From GCA-003244245 sp050700055 (GTDB lineage Bacteria > Actinomycetota > Actinomycetes > Mycobacteriales > Pseudonocardiaceae): DNA of 64,000 bases. Shown piece after piece: positions 34,128 to 43,700 of the stretch; the first letter of the stretch is position 1; each line of letters starts with the position of its first letter. Made by a program: the position numbers and the translations under genes. The stretch is from positions 62,001-126,000 of the forward strand of contig JBOHGE010000003.1 of the NCBI GenBank assembly GCA_050700055.1, read 5' to 3'. The notes under the pieces were generated by a model, which saw only the letters and a program-made list of their open reading frames with translations, had not been told where the DNA came from and made no database searches.

Positions 34128-36038
34128 TCACGGGATGAGCGGCACGAGCGTCTGGCCGAGCAGGTCGGGCTCGGCGCCGTCGCGCAGGAGGTGCGGGTAC
34201 CGCTCGCCGCCGTGGTAGCTGATCGGGTAGTCGACGAACGCGCCCTCGTTGTTGACGAGCAGGTGAATCGGTTCCTGGGACGCCTTCGCGGCACTCACCG
34301 CCGCTCGCAGGACATCGGGCGAGAACTCTGTGCCGTCAACGGAGACCACGGTCATTCCGGGGCCGAGTTTGGCTTCCGCCGCCGGCATCCCCGGAATCAC
34401 GTCGACGATGAGGCCCTTGTCGTTCAACTGTAGACCGAGAGAGTAGCCCAGCTCGACGCGCTTGCGTTCCCCTTCCCGGTCTTTTATTCGCTGGCCCCGC
34501 TCGGCGTCGTAGGTGAGCCGCCAACCGCCGCGCTCGATACCCCCGAGCGGGGCGGGCAAGCCGGTCGTATAGAGGCGCTCGTTGAGAAATGTCCGCCAAT
34601 CGTAGGGCGCGACCTCGTCGAGCGTGGCCACCACATCGTCGAAGGTATAGGGCTTGACCACCGGCGGTCCCGCTTGCCCGCCGTAGAAGCGGCGGCTGAA
34701 GTCGTCCAACGATCGCCGTCCCGACGTGAGCTCGCGGATGAGCGTGTCGGCATCGAGCCAGATGAGCCAGCCCTCATTGTAGAAATCGGTGCCGCGCCGT
34801 TCGGCGCTCCACTCCGACGGTGCATTGTAGAGCAGTTGCGCCGCGACAGTCGTGTCGATCAGCGGACGCCAGCGGCGACCGGGCGTATTGTCGAGGCCGG
34901 CGGCGACTTGGGCCAGCGTGTCGGCATACTGCTCCGGCGTCCACAGCCCGCTGCGCACCGCCAGCACGTTACCGTAATACTGCGTCAGCCCCTCGTAGAC
35001 CCAGAGCATCTCGCCTTGCATCGGAGTCTGGAAATCGGGCGTGGCCAGCCCGGCGGGACGACGGTACTTGCCATTCCAGGAATGGACGTACTCGTGCGGA
35101 AGGACGCCGAGCGCGAGCCGCCCCGTCGCCTCGTCGATCAGCGCCCGCTCGGCGACTCGACTGTCATTGGACTGGTGGTGCTCGAGCCCGAAATGCGCCA
35201 CCCGGTCGCTCAGCGTGAAAAGGAATCTGTAGTGCTCATAATGCTCGGCACCGAACAGCGCCCTCGCCTCCTCGACGAGCTTGCGCATGGCATCGGTGAA
35301 CCGTGGGCCGGCTTCGAGCGCGGCCGGACTGTCGGCGGCGATATCCATCTCGACCGGCGGCGTCGCGGTCGACAACGGGATGGTACGGAAGTACTCACCC
35401 GCCAGCACCGGCGAATCCACCAACGTCGTCAGGCTGACGGGCCGGAATCGCACCTCGTGTTCGCCGCCCGCCGACTCCCGCTGCGCCGTCAGCCCGGTGC
35501 CGAGCTTCCAGCCCGGCGGCAGGCGCAGGGAGGCGTCGACCATGAGCTCATCGGTGTGTGCGACCTGCGGGTAGAGAAGCGCCCAGTTCCACCAGAAGAC
35601 GAACAGGTGCGAGGTCGTCGAGGAATCCCCACCGAGGTCGCCCTCGTGGGTCGGCGCCAGGAACTCGAGACCGGCCTCGACGGCCGTCGCGCCCTGCGGC
35701 ACGTCGAGGTGGAACGCGTACATGTCGACGGGGTCGCGCCGCCACGGGATGGTCTTTCCGCCTGCGGTGAACGTCAGCCCGGCCAGGTTGATGATCGGCC
35801 CGGTCGGCCCGTGCGTGCCCGGAATCCACTTCGGGTAATACAGCGTGAGCGGGCCGGGGCTGGCCGGTATCACCTCCCGGGCGCGGAAGAGCTTACGCGG
35901 GGCCTCGGTCGCGTCGACCGTGAGCGTGACGGTCCGTGCGGCGTACGCCGCACGGACGGAAGCGGGTTCGTCGGCGTGGACCAAGGCTGGGACGAGGATC
36001 GAGACGGCGGACAGCAGCACTGCGAGCCTTCTGTTCAC
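34128..36038 (-). CDS. Secreted M61-family metallopeptidase with PDZ domain
   Basis: 636 residues. A signal peptide (residues 1-22) leads to an N-terminal beta domain, then the zinc site H315-E-Y-V-H319 followed by SWNGKYRRP, with the third ligand Glu in VYEGLTQYYG near 349. A PDZ domain follows near 540-610 (SLGLQLNDKGLIVDVIPGMPA). M61 enzymes are glycyl-type aminopeptidases, mostly known from Proteobacteria, Acidobacteria and Bacteroidetes. An intact one here suggests transfer. It stands alone; the adjacent upstream region is a VapBC pair. Confidence 0.88.
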   Translation of the reverse strand: MNRRLAVLLSAVSILVPALVHADEPASVRAAYAARTVTLTVDATEAPRKLFRAREVIPASPGPLTLYYPKWIPGTHGPTGPIINLAGLTFTAGGKTIPWRRDPVDMYAFHLDVPQGATAVEAGLEFLAPTHEGDLGGDSSTTSHLFVFWWNWALLYPQVAHTDELMVDASLRLPPGWKLGTGLTAQRESAGGEHEVRFRPVSLTTLVDSPVLAGEYFRTIPLSTATPPVEMDIAADSPAALEAGPRFTDAMRKLVEEARALFGAEHYEHYRFLFTLSDRVAHFGLEHHQSNDSRVAERALIDEATGRLALGVLPHEYVHSWNGKYRRPAGLATPDFQTPMQGEMLWVYEGLTQYYGNVLAVRSGLWTPEQYADTLAQVAAGLDNTPGRRWRPLIDTTVAAQLLYNAPSEWSAERRGTDFYNEGWLIWLDADTLIRELTSGRRSLDDFSRRFYGGQAGPPVVKPYTFDDVVATLDEVAPYDWRTFLNERLYTTGLPAPLGGIERGGWRLTYDAERGQRIKDREGERKRVELGYSLGLQLNDKGLIVDVIPGMPAAEAKLGPGMTVVSVDGTEFSPDVLRAAVSAAKASQEPIHLLVNNEGAFVDYPISYHGGERYPHLLRDGAEPDLLGQTLVPLIP

Positions 36039-36144
36039 GAACCCCTCCGGTACGACCGTTGCGTGCGCTCAGGATGCCGACGATGCGCGATGACCTGCGA
36101 AGACCATAAACCCGGCGGCGAACCCGAAGGGGTACACTAGGGGT

Positions 36145-36366
36145 ATGCCCAAGGTGAGCATCTACCTCCCCGACGCCCTGTATCGTGAGGCTCAGGCCCG
36201 CAAGCTGCACCTCTCCGCCTTGGCCCAGCAGGCTATCGAGAGCGCGGTGCGGGAGTCCGCCCGGCAGGACTGGATCACCAAGGTCCGGTCCAGGCCGCCG
36301 CGATGCCACACCGTGATCGACACTGCTGCCGTGCTCACCGAGGTACGCGAGGAACTCGGTCAGTGA
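36145..36366 (+). CDS. VapB/CcdA-like ribbon-helix-helix antitoxin
   Basis: 73 residues. The strand PKVSIYLPDALYREA and helix HLSALAQQAIESAV are typical of RHH antitoxins. ATG 36145 follows AGGGGTATG, nearly leaderless. It overlaps the toxin start (GTGA). Confidence 0.85.
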   Translation: MPKVSIYLPDALYREAQARKLHLSALAQQAIESAVRESARQDWITKVRSRPPRCHTVIDTAAVLTEVREELGQ

Positions 36367-36767
36367 TCGTTCTTGACGCCTCCGCGCTCGTCGACGCGGT
36401 GCTCGACCAGCCGGTTGCGGCCTGGGTCCTCGACGAGATCTCCGACGAGCAGATCTGCGCCCCCGCACATCAGCCCGCCGAGGTCCTCTCCGCCCTCGCT
36501 CGTCTGGTGCGCTCGTGCCAGATCGAATCGGAGCTGGCGCGGGAGGCTCTCGACGAGGCACTGGCACTTCCGCAACAGTTCGTGACGCCAACGGCTCGCC
36601 AGGTGCGACTCGCGTTCGCGTTACGAGATCGGATCCGCGTGGTCGACGGCCTGTACGTCGCTCTGGCCGACGAGCTCGACTGCCCCCTCGTCACGACCGA
36701 CCACCGGCTTGCCGCCGCTGATGCACCCTGCGAGATACGGACGCCTCCGGACCAACCTCGCCGATGA
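36363..36767 (+). CDS. VapC-type PIN-domain ribonuclease toxin
   Basis: 134 residues from GTG 36363. The acidic positions lie in IVLDASALVDAVL, PAEVLSALARL, RVVDGLYVALA and LVTTDHRLA. It is the toxin of the 36145 antitoxin. Confidence 0.88.
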   Translation: MIVLDASALVDAVLDQPVAAWVLDEISDEQICAPAHQPAEVLSALARLVRSCQIESELAREALDEALALPQQFVTPTARQVRLAFALRDRIRVVDGLYVALADELDCPLVTTDHRLAAADAPCEIRTPPDQPRR

Positions 36768-36785
36768 GTCCACCAGCGTATGACG

Positions 36786-36921
36786 TCATTGATCCGGCGT
36801 TGCCAGGATCTTGACGAGCATGTTGTTCACATCGGTGAGAGCCTGGACGTCGATGCGCCGTCGGCGTTCACCCAGCCGTGCCTTCCGCAGACTGGTGACC
36901 AAGCCCGGCGCGGGGAGTTGC
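36786..36921 (-). pseudogene. Possible remnant of a toxin partner
   Basis: Directly after the 36922 antitoxin, the minus strand reads a basic stretch (SLRKARLGERRRRIDVQAL) ending at 36786, with no start of its own in the right place. Its position suggests the damaged end of the partner gene, but no family can be assigned. Confidence 0.25.
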
Positions 36922-37152
36922 TCAACGCCCTGCCAACTCGTCGAGGTTACGATCGGCCCAGGCTTGCGCAAACGCAACGGCCTCGGGGTGCGCGGCCATC
37001 CACCGTCCGTGGGCCGCGCAGCGCCGCCGCATGTCCTCGACGTCGAGAAGACCCTCGATCCAGGAGTTCATGGACTGCTGATCGGCGTCGGCATAGCGCT
37101 TGACCGCCTGGTACGCAGTGTCGGACAGCCGCAACGTGATCATCCGTGCCAT
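36922..37152 (-). CDS. Ribbon-helix-helix antitoxin, apparently without an intact toxin
   Basis: 76 residues. RMITLRLSDTAYQAVKRYAD is the RHH strand and first helix, SMNSWIEGLL the second, and the C-terminal half has a Trp/Arg-rich helix. HicB/MazE-type small regulators look like this. No complete toxin follows. Confidence 0.7.
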   Translation of the reverse strand: MARMITLRLSDTAYQAVKRYADADQQSMNSWIEGLLDVEDMRRRCAAHGRWMAAHPEAVAFAQAWADRNLDELAGR

Positions 37153-37261
37153 GGTCTCACGCTAGTAGATATTGCTGTCTGCTCTCGCTGTCGCGATCCT
37201 GACGGCAACGGCTTGGGCGGGGAGATCACGGCTTGACGAGCAGTCGACCGTGCCGTCCTTG

Positions 37262-37654
37262 CTACCCACACCCCGGTGCGATGGTGACGTGGTGCCGGCG
37301 GGCGGCTTTCGCTAAGGCGTCATCGAAGGTGGCCAGAGTGGAAGCGGTGGTCAGGGCGGTGTCCAGCGCACAGCAGTCAGGCAGTTTCAGTCCGGAGCCA
37401 GCCCGCAGGTTCGCCAATCGGAGCGGCTCGCCGTCCTGCCGATCCGCGACATGGATACCGATCGCTTCGAGATCGGTGAGCATCTCCTGGCCGCGACCGG
37501 CCTTCACCCCGCCGACAAGCACTTCGGCCAGGTTCAACGAGTGGATGATGAATCCTTGTTCTGCCGATCCGCGGAGATACTCGGTTGCCGCTTGGTGGTG
37601 TGGGTCGTGCGGATACAGGTGTGCGATCACCAAACTGGCATCCAGTGTGATCAC
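37262..37654 (-). CDS. VapC-type PIN-domain ribonuclease toxin
   Basis: 130 residues. ITLDASLVIAHL, LNLAEVLVGG, PDCCALDTAL and LATFDDALAKAA supply the PIN acidic pattern. Its ATG overlaps the antitoxin stop. Confidence 0.85.
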   Translation of the reverse strand: MITLDASLVIAHLYPHDPHHQAATEYLRGSAEQGFIIHSLNLAEVLVGGVKAGRGQEMLTDLEAIGIHVADRQDGEPLRLANLRAGSGLKLPDCCALDTALTTASTLATFDDALAKAARRHHVTIAPGCG

Positions 37655-37908
37655 TCGGGCCAGTCCTGACGCAGCCCGGCGAGGTAGTCACCACTGAACG
37701 CATCGGCGTACTTGCCGCTGCTCGCATCGATCGCATCTCGCCGGTTGCGAACCGTCTCATCCTGCTCCAGGGCGATACTGCCGGCGTGGACCAGCCGCAG
37801 TAGTAGCTTGGAGCGTGGTTCACTCGGCCACCGGCGTGCGGCAAGATCTAATGCGTGCGCGACATCGGAGGTCTCGGTGATCTGGTGGCGTGGCCGGGTA
37901 GTCGGCAT
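37651..37908 (-). CDS. Antitoxin of the 37262 PIN toxin
   Basis: 85 residues from ATG 37908. It is helix-rich: HALDLAARRWPSEPRSKLLLRLV looks like the DNA-binding part and the tail (DAFSGDYLAGLRQDWPE) like the toxin-binding part. A 33-bp palindrome begins 5 bases upstream of the start and is almost surely its operator. Confidence 0.8.
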   Translation of the reverse strand: MPTTRPRHQITETSDVAHALDLAARRWPSEPRSKLLLRLVHAGSIALEQDETVRNRRDAIDASSGKYADAFSGDYLAGLRQDWPE

Positions 37909-37913
37909 GACAT

Positions 37914-37946
37914 AAGTGTACCACTTGGTACCCAAGTGGTACACTT
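37914..37946. promoter_or_regulatory. 33-bp palindromic operator of the vapBC pair
   Basis: 15-bp perfect arms (37914-37928 and 37932-37946) around TAC. It is itself built from GTACCACTTGG-type half sites. It lies directly before the antitoxin start. Confidence 0.88.
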
Positions 37947-37949
37947 ACC

Positions 37950-38056
37950 GATTCAGGCGCCTCGGGCAGAGTGATAAGCATGCCGATGACACCGACGCCC
38001 AGCGCGGCACCGGTCTGCCGGGAGGCGATGAACGCACCCTGACGGGTCGTGAGTGC
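37950..38056 (-). pseudogene. MFS exporter fragment
   Basis: The minus strand reads IASRQTGAALGVGVIGML, the conserved late segment of DHA2-type exporters (A-x-RQ-x-GAALGVA). Nothing else of the gene is present. It abuts the operator palindrome. Confidence 0.6.
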
Positions 38057-38084
38057 GTAACAGTGTTACAGCACGCAATCCCAC

Positions 38085-38513
38085 TCACGAGTGGGGTGTG
38101 GACCAGATGACGCCGGCGAAGCGGCCGAAGTCGCTGTCGTAGGTGATGATCTCGCCGCGGTGCTCGATAGCCAGCGCAGCGAGATGGGTGTCGTTGGTCA
38201 GGTTGCCACCTGTGCCGAGCGTCCTGAGCAGGCCGCCGAGCACCTCGGCATGCTGCGTCGTGGGCTCCACCATGATGCTCGCCGGTTGGGCCAGCCAGGC
38301 GTGCACGCGATCCAGCGCCTGATCCGCGGATAGTGGCGACGGGAACAGACCGATCTTGGTGGACAACCGGAGAAACGCCAGCAGGCTGATCCAGCTGAAC
38401 CCGACCGTGGACCGCCCGTTGAGCGCCGCATCAAGCCAACCGACGGCTTCGTCGTGATGCTCGGCGGATTCGTTGACCGCGTAGAGCAGGACGTTGGCGT
38501 CGACCACCTTCAC
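38085..38513 (-). CDS. VapC-type PIN-domain ribonuclease toxin
   Basis: 142 residues from GTG 38513. KVVDANVLLYAVNESA, the SWISLLAFLRLS Glu/hydrophobic helix region, LTNDTHLAALA and IITYDSDFGRF are canonical. It is complete, but the gene overlapping its start is only the end of an antitoxin. Confidence 0.88.
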   Translation of the reverse strand: MKVVDANVLLYAVNESAEHHDEAVGWLDAALNGRSTVGFSWISLLAFLRLSTKIGLFPSPLSADQALDRVHAWLAQPASIMVEPTTQHAEVLGGLLRTLGTGGNLTNDTHLAALAIEHRGEIITYDSDFGRFAGVIWSTPHS

Positions 38514-38632
38514 TTGCCGATTCGAGTCCGGCGCACCAGTTCCTCGTCTTCGAGCTCCGCGGCAAGTTGCAGGGCACGCGGCTGCTCGATCTCCTTAATG
38601 GTTCCGCTGGGGAAACGTCGCTGGTGTCGAGC
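38510..38632 (-). pseudogene. Antitoxin C-terminal remnant
   Basis: The frame reads ALQLAAELEDEELVRRTRIGK, typical of the acidic toxin-binding tail of VapB proteins, with its stop overlapping the toxin start. Upstream it is open for only 40 codons and has no ATG/GTG/TTG start; the DNA-binding half is missing. Confidence 0.55.
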
Positions 38633-38656
38633 TCACGACGCGCACCATCGGCTGGT

Positions 38657-39010
38657 TCAGCTCTCGTCGCGCTCTGACTCTGCGACGTTCGTGAGCAGCG
38701 CGGTGATCTGCGCCATGCCGGTGGCCAGCATGGCAAAACCCTCGCGCATCTCTCGTCCCTGCTCGGTCAGGTCCTGTCGGAGACTGGTGATCTCCCGTCC
38801 CTGTTCCAGCTGGGTCTCCCGCAAGGCGTTGAGACCCTGAGTATGAGCGCGCAGCTCAGCCCGGACCTCCGACACGTCGCGGTCGGCGCCGGCCGCCAAC
38901 ACGCGGGCCGCGGCAGCGTCGGAGCTGGTGAGGGCGACCTGCTCGCGGAGCCGGGCCACGTCACGTTCGACGATGGCCAGGCGGGTCTCGATGTCGTCGG
39001 AATCCGGCAC
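38657..39010 (-). CDS. Coiled-coil small protein, unknown
   Basis: 117 residues, almost entirely heptad-patterned (IETRLAIVERDVARLREQVAL ... LEQGREITSLRQDL). No Cys, no membrane segment. It lies 33 bases downstream of the XRE/TPR regulator on the same strand and may be its partner. Confidence 0.6.
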   Translation of the reverse strand: MPDSDDIETRLAIVERDVARLREQVALTSSDAAAARVLAAGADRDVSEVRAELRAHTQGLNALRETQLEQGREITSLRQDLTEQGREMREGFAMLATGMAQITALLTNVAESERDES

Positions 39011-39043
39011 GGTCGTGATCCTAACGGCTAACCGCTTGCGGGT

Positions 39044-40264
39044 TCAGGCGTTGAGGCCCATGCGGTAGGCGATCCCGTGCAGCTCACAGCCCACCGCGGT
39101 GTCGCGGCGCACTCGTGGTAGAAGACTGGTGATCGCCTCGCGTGCGTAGATGTTGGAGCGAAGACGTAGCGCGGCAAGTGTCTCGCTGCGCTGGAACGCG
39201 GCGACGGCGTCGGCTTCCCGGCCGCGCAAGGCGGTCAGCGCACGGCCGGTGTCGAGCCAGTGTTTGGCGCGGCGTTCCGGGCTGGCGATGTGCGCGGGCT
39301 GCACCGAGCCGGCCAGCTCGACGGCGAGATCGATATCGCCGCGCTCCAGGGCAGAGGTCATCCGGTACATGGCAACGTTCGTGGGCCCGAAATAGGCCAC
39401 GTCCGGACCGGTCTCACCGGTGCGCACCGCGACCGCTGCCGCCTCGGCCAGCCGGGTGTCCGACTCGCCGGTGCGGCCCGTGACGGCGGCCGCCAGCGCG
39501 CTGACCATGCACAATGCTCCGTAGCCGGCCAGCGCGGGGCTTGCGCTCACCTCGCCGGTGACGGATCGGGCAGCATCGGTGGCCCGGGCGGCCAGGGCGT
39601 ACGCTTGGTCGTGGCCGCCCAGCGGCAACAGCGCATGCACCCGGGAGAACGCGGCGATCGCCGACCATGCGGGGTCACCGAGATCGTCAGCCGCCTGCGC
39701 ACTGCGTTCGGTGACCAGGTAGGCGAGGTCGGCGTAGCCGAAGGCGTGCGCCAAGGTCATGGCGCTGTTCAGGGCACGGATGAGCTGCCCGAGCACCACG
39801 GTGCGTTCCTCGTCGCGAGCGACGGTGACCGTGGCGTACAGATCAGCGAGCAGACCGGGCAGCATCGCCCCCATGGCGGCGAAGTCACACGTGGTCCGCA
39901 GCGCCACGCAACGATCCACCTCGGCGACCACATCACCCACCGGGCGTGCCGAACCGGTCCCCGACTGCCCCAGCTCGGTGCCCACCAGTGCCAGCCGCAA
40001 GGCCGGGATCGTGGCCTGCGCCTCGGCCATCGCGGGGTCTTCCCAGCGGACCGGCTGACCGATCAGCTCGCTGGGCGAGACCTCCAGTGCGGCGGCCAAC
40101 GCGGCGATCGTGGAACGCTTGTCCAAACGGCGCTCCCCGCGCTCCAGCCGCGAGAGGTGGCTCTCGCTGATACCGGCCAGCTCAGCGATCACCTTCAACG
40201 ATGTGCGACGCCACGCGCGCAGCTCGCGCAGCCGCCGGGCGACGTCTCGCCACTCATCCGCCAT
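39044..40264 (-). CDS. XRE-family regulator with TPR-like sensor domain
   Basis: 406 residues. The N-terminal HTH (LRELRAWRRTSLKVIAELAG, SESHLSRLERGERRL) is followed by a long Ala-rich helical region with TPR character. The arrangement matches actinobacterial regulators of development or secondary metabolism whose TPR part may bind a peptide or nucleotide. The target is unknown. Confidence 0.82.
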   Translation of the reverse strand: MADEWRDVARRLRELRAWRRTSLKVIAELAGISESHLSRLERGERRLDKRSTIAALAAALEVSPSELIGQPVRWEDPAMAEAQATIPALRLALVGTELGQSGTGSARPVGDVVAEVDRCVALRTTCDFAAMGAMLPGLLADLYATVTVARDEERTVVLGQLIRALNSAMTLAHAFGYADLAYLVTERSAQAADDLGDPAWSAIAAFSRVHALLPLGGHDQAYALAARATDAARSVTGEVSASPALAGYGALCMVSALAAAVTGRTGESDTRLAEAAAVAVRTGETGPDVAYFGPTNVAMYRMTSALERGDIDLAVELAGSVQPAHIASPERRAKHWLDTGRALTALRGREADAVAAFQRSETLAALRLRSNIYAREAITSLLPRVRRDTAVGCELHGIAYRMGLNA

Positions 40265-40315
40265 GTCGCCACCTCCCCTCGCAGTACAGCGAGCATCAAC
40301 AGTAGCGCTGAGATC

Positions 40316-40346
40316 GAAAGACCGCGGCCGCTAGTCGCGGTCTTTC
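40316..40346. terminator. Hairpin upstream of the XRE gene
   Basis: 11-bp perfect stem (40316-40326 with 40336-40346) with a 9-base loop, between the start of the leftward XRE gene and a rightward small gene. It may be a structured leader or insulator rather than a terminator. Confidence 0.5.
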
Positions 40347-40459
40347 GTCACACCGATCAGGTGGCCAGACACCCCAAAGGGTTACTTGCCACGAGGACAA
40401 GGGGCGATCGGTACGTCACCGTACGGTTCAAGCACACGGAATCGAGAAAGCCGGGGAGG

Positions 40460-40708
40460 ATGGTGGTGTGCACCGTGAGTGGGATCTATGTTGATTCTTG
40501 GGTGAAGGTCGAGGGTCACTGCAGTATCACCTGTGACGTCGTCGACGACGAGGCTGAATTCCGATTCGACGGAGCGCATTCCACCGGATTACACATGATC
40601 CTCACGGAAGAGGGCTTAGAAAAACTCGTCCACACGGGCATGGCGGCGCTTCGCAGAATTCGTGCGGAGTCGGACGACGACGAGCGCACCAAGAGCAAGA
40701 CGCCATGA
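40460..40708 (+). CDS. Conserved small protein, unknown
   Basis: About 82 residues; GGGGAGG lies close to ATG 40460 and is better spaced for GTG 40466. It is an alternating beta-type sequence with a final acidic/basic helix (MAALRRIRAESDDDER). This is a common actinobacterial small-protein pattern without known role. It is convergent with the nSTAND gene. Confidence 0.5.
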   Translation: MVVCTVSGIYVDSWVKVEGHCSITCDVVDDEAEFRFDGAHSTGLHMILTEEGLEKLVHTGMAALRRIRAESDDDERTKSKTP

Positions 40709-40770
40709 GGGTATTCCTCTGTGGCCGAGACCAGTGGATTGTCCGAGTTGTTGGGGCTGATCGCAGCACA

Positions 40771-43700
40771 TCACGGGCAGGGTGGATGATAGGGCAAGTC
40801 CGGCGACACGTACTGCTCCCACTTCGCCGGTGTGAGGGTGTTCCTGGTGGTGGCACAGATCCGCTGGATCGCTCGGTCGACGTCCATCTCCCACAGCCGA
40901 ACGGTCCAGTCAGCGCTGCCGCTGGCCAGGGTGCGCCCGTCAGGACTGAACGCCAACGACACGACCCAGTTAGTGTGGCCGGTCAGGGGTGTGCCCGACG
41001 TGGCGTGAGCTGGGTCAGTCACGTCCCACAACCGCACGGTCCAGTCGGCGCTACCGCTGGCCAGGGTGCGCCCATCCGGACTGAACGCCACCGAGAAGAC
41101 CGAGTTGGTGTGCCCCGTCAGGGGTGGGCCCAGCGACGTGGCATGGGCCGGGTCGGTCACATTCCATAACCGCACGGTCTGGTCGGTGCTGCTGCTGGCC
41201 AGGGTATGCCCGTCAGGACTGAACGCTACCGCGCGGATCTGGTCGGTGTGGCCGGTCAGGGGTGTGCCCAGCGGTGTGGGGTGAGCCGGGTCAGCCACGT
41301 CCCACAACCGCACGGTTTGGTCGTCGCTGCCGCTGGCCAGGGTGCGCCCATCAGGACTGAACGCCACCGAGATGACCCAGTTGGTGTGGCCGGTCAGGGG
41401 TGGGCCCAGGGGTGTGGGGTGGGTCGGGTCGGTCACGTCCCACAACCGCACGGTTTGGTCGCCGCTACCACTGGCCAGGATGTGCCCATCAGGACTCAAC
41501 GCCACCGCAGTGACAGAGTCGGCGTGGCCGGTGATGGGGGCGGAGGGGATGTTCCACAGCCGGGCGGTGCTGTCGCCGCTGGCGGTGGCGAGGGTGCGCC
41601 CATCCGGGCTGAAGACCACCGAGAAGACGACATTCGTGTGGCCGGTCAGAGGTGTGCCCAGCAGGGTGGGGTGGGCCGGGTCGGTGACGTTCCACAACCG
41701 CACGGTCCGGTCGTCACTGCTGCTGGCCAGAGTATGCCTATCAGGACTAAAAGCCACCGAGAGGACGGAGCTGGTGTGACCGGTCAGAGATAGGGCTAAG
41801 GGCGTGACGTGGATCAGATCGGTCACGTTCCACAACCGCACGGTTTGGTCGTTGCTGCCGCTGGCCAAAGTGTGTCCATCAGGACTGAACGCCACCGAGA
41901 TGACCCAGTTGGTGTGGCCGGTCAGGGGTGGGCCCAGAGCCACGGGGTGGGTCGGATCGGTGACATTCCACAATCGCACGGTCCGGTCGCCGCTGCCGCT
42001 GGCCAGAGTGTGCCCGTCAGGACTGAACACCACCGCAGTGACAGAGTCGGTGTGGCCGACCAAAGGTGGGCCCAGGGGGGTGGGGTGGGCTGGATCGGTG
42101 ATGTTCCACAGCCGTACCGTGTGGTCGCCGCTGCTACTGGCCAGGGTATGCCCATCCGGGCTGAACGCTACGGCGCTGACGGTTCCGGTGTGGCCTATGA
42201 GGGGTGGGCCCAGCGGGGTGGGATGCGCTGGGTCGCCCACGTTCCACAGCCGTAGGGTGCCGTCGTCGCTGCCACTGGCCAAGGTGCGGCCATCAGGGCT
42301 GAACATCACCGAGTTGACCGGTTTGGTGTGACTGACCAAAGGCTGGCCTAGGACCGTGGGGTGGGCCGGGTTGGTCACATTCCACAACCGCACCGTGTGG
42401 TCGTCACTGACACTGGCCAGGGTGCGTCCGTCAGGGCTGAACGTCACCGCCCGGACGGCGTTGGTGTGGTCGGTCAGCGGGGTGGACAGGGTGGCATTCG
42501 CATCGGTGACGAGGGCGGTGTGGAGGTTTCGCGTTGTCGGGCGCATGCGGTAGGCGGTGAGATCGAGTTGGGCCGCGAGAGACACATCGGTGCTGCGTAG
42601 CCGGTCAGCTTGTGCGGTGACCTGGTTGAAGATGGCGTCGTCACGTTCCCGGTTCGCGGTGCTGCTCTGGTGGAAGGCGACGGCCGCTGCCCCTGAGGCA
42701 ACGAGAGCCAGCACGGACAACATGATGAACACAGTGCGGCGCAGCCTGGCGGCCCGGTATTCCTGCTGGGTGGAGGCGGCGAGAAAGTCGGACGCAGCGG
42801 GGCTCAGGTCGCCCTTGTTAGACGTCGAGGTGGCCCAGGTGCAGGCTGCTTCCAGGCGGCTTCCCCGGTACAGCGCGGCGGTGTCGCGGCGGTCCCGGTC
42901 CCAGACGGTGGTGGCTTCATCGAGTTCTTGGCGGATCAGGTTACCGGCCCGGTCGGTGTCGATCCACTGGCGCAACCGCGGCCAGGCGCGCAGCAATGCC
43001 TCGTGGGTAATCTCGACGGTGTTCTGCTCCTGGGTGAGCAGCCGACCTTGGGTGAACGCGTCCACCACCGGCGACACGGTGCCGGGGTCCAGATCCCGCA
43101 GCAGGTCCGTGCGGGCCACCCGGCGTCGGGTGTCCTCAGCGCCGTCGCCGACCTTGATCAGCCGCAGGAACAGGGTCCGGGCCATGCGCTGGCCGGTGGC
43201 GTCCAGGCCGGTGAAGACGCCCTCGGCCGTGGTCGCCACCGCACGGTGGATACCACCGGTGGTCCGGTAGCCGTCCACCGTCAGGATGTGGCCGTGGCGT
43301 TGCTGCCAGGTGGCCCGCAGCGCATGTGCCAGCAAGGGAAGCCGCCCGGCCGCATAGCTTGTCGTCCCGCCCGTGGTGTCCCCGAGGTCGCGCAGCAGCA
43401 GCTCGATCAGACCCGGCTCGACGTCTAGCCCCACGTCCCGGGCCGGGTTGTGGATGGCCGCCCGTAGCTCGGTGTCCGACATCGGCCCGACCACCAGTGG
43501 GTTGTCCTGTAATGCGGTGCGCAGGTGGGGGTAGTTGGCGCAGGTGGCGTAGAAGTCCGCCCGGACACCCACCACGACCAACCCGGCAGGATTGGCTGGA
43601 CTGGCCAGTTGGGATAGCAATTCGATGAACGTGTGCCGCTGCTGGTCGTCAAGGCACAGGGTGAACAGTTCCTCGAACTGGTCCACGACCACCACAACCC

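Noticed and set aside
40880..42500. Long tandem DNA repeats
   Set aside because: They are the coding sequence of WD40 units in the nSTAND protein, not a separate satellite.
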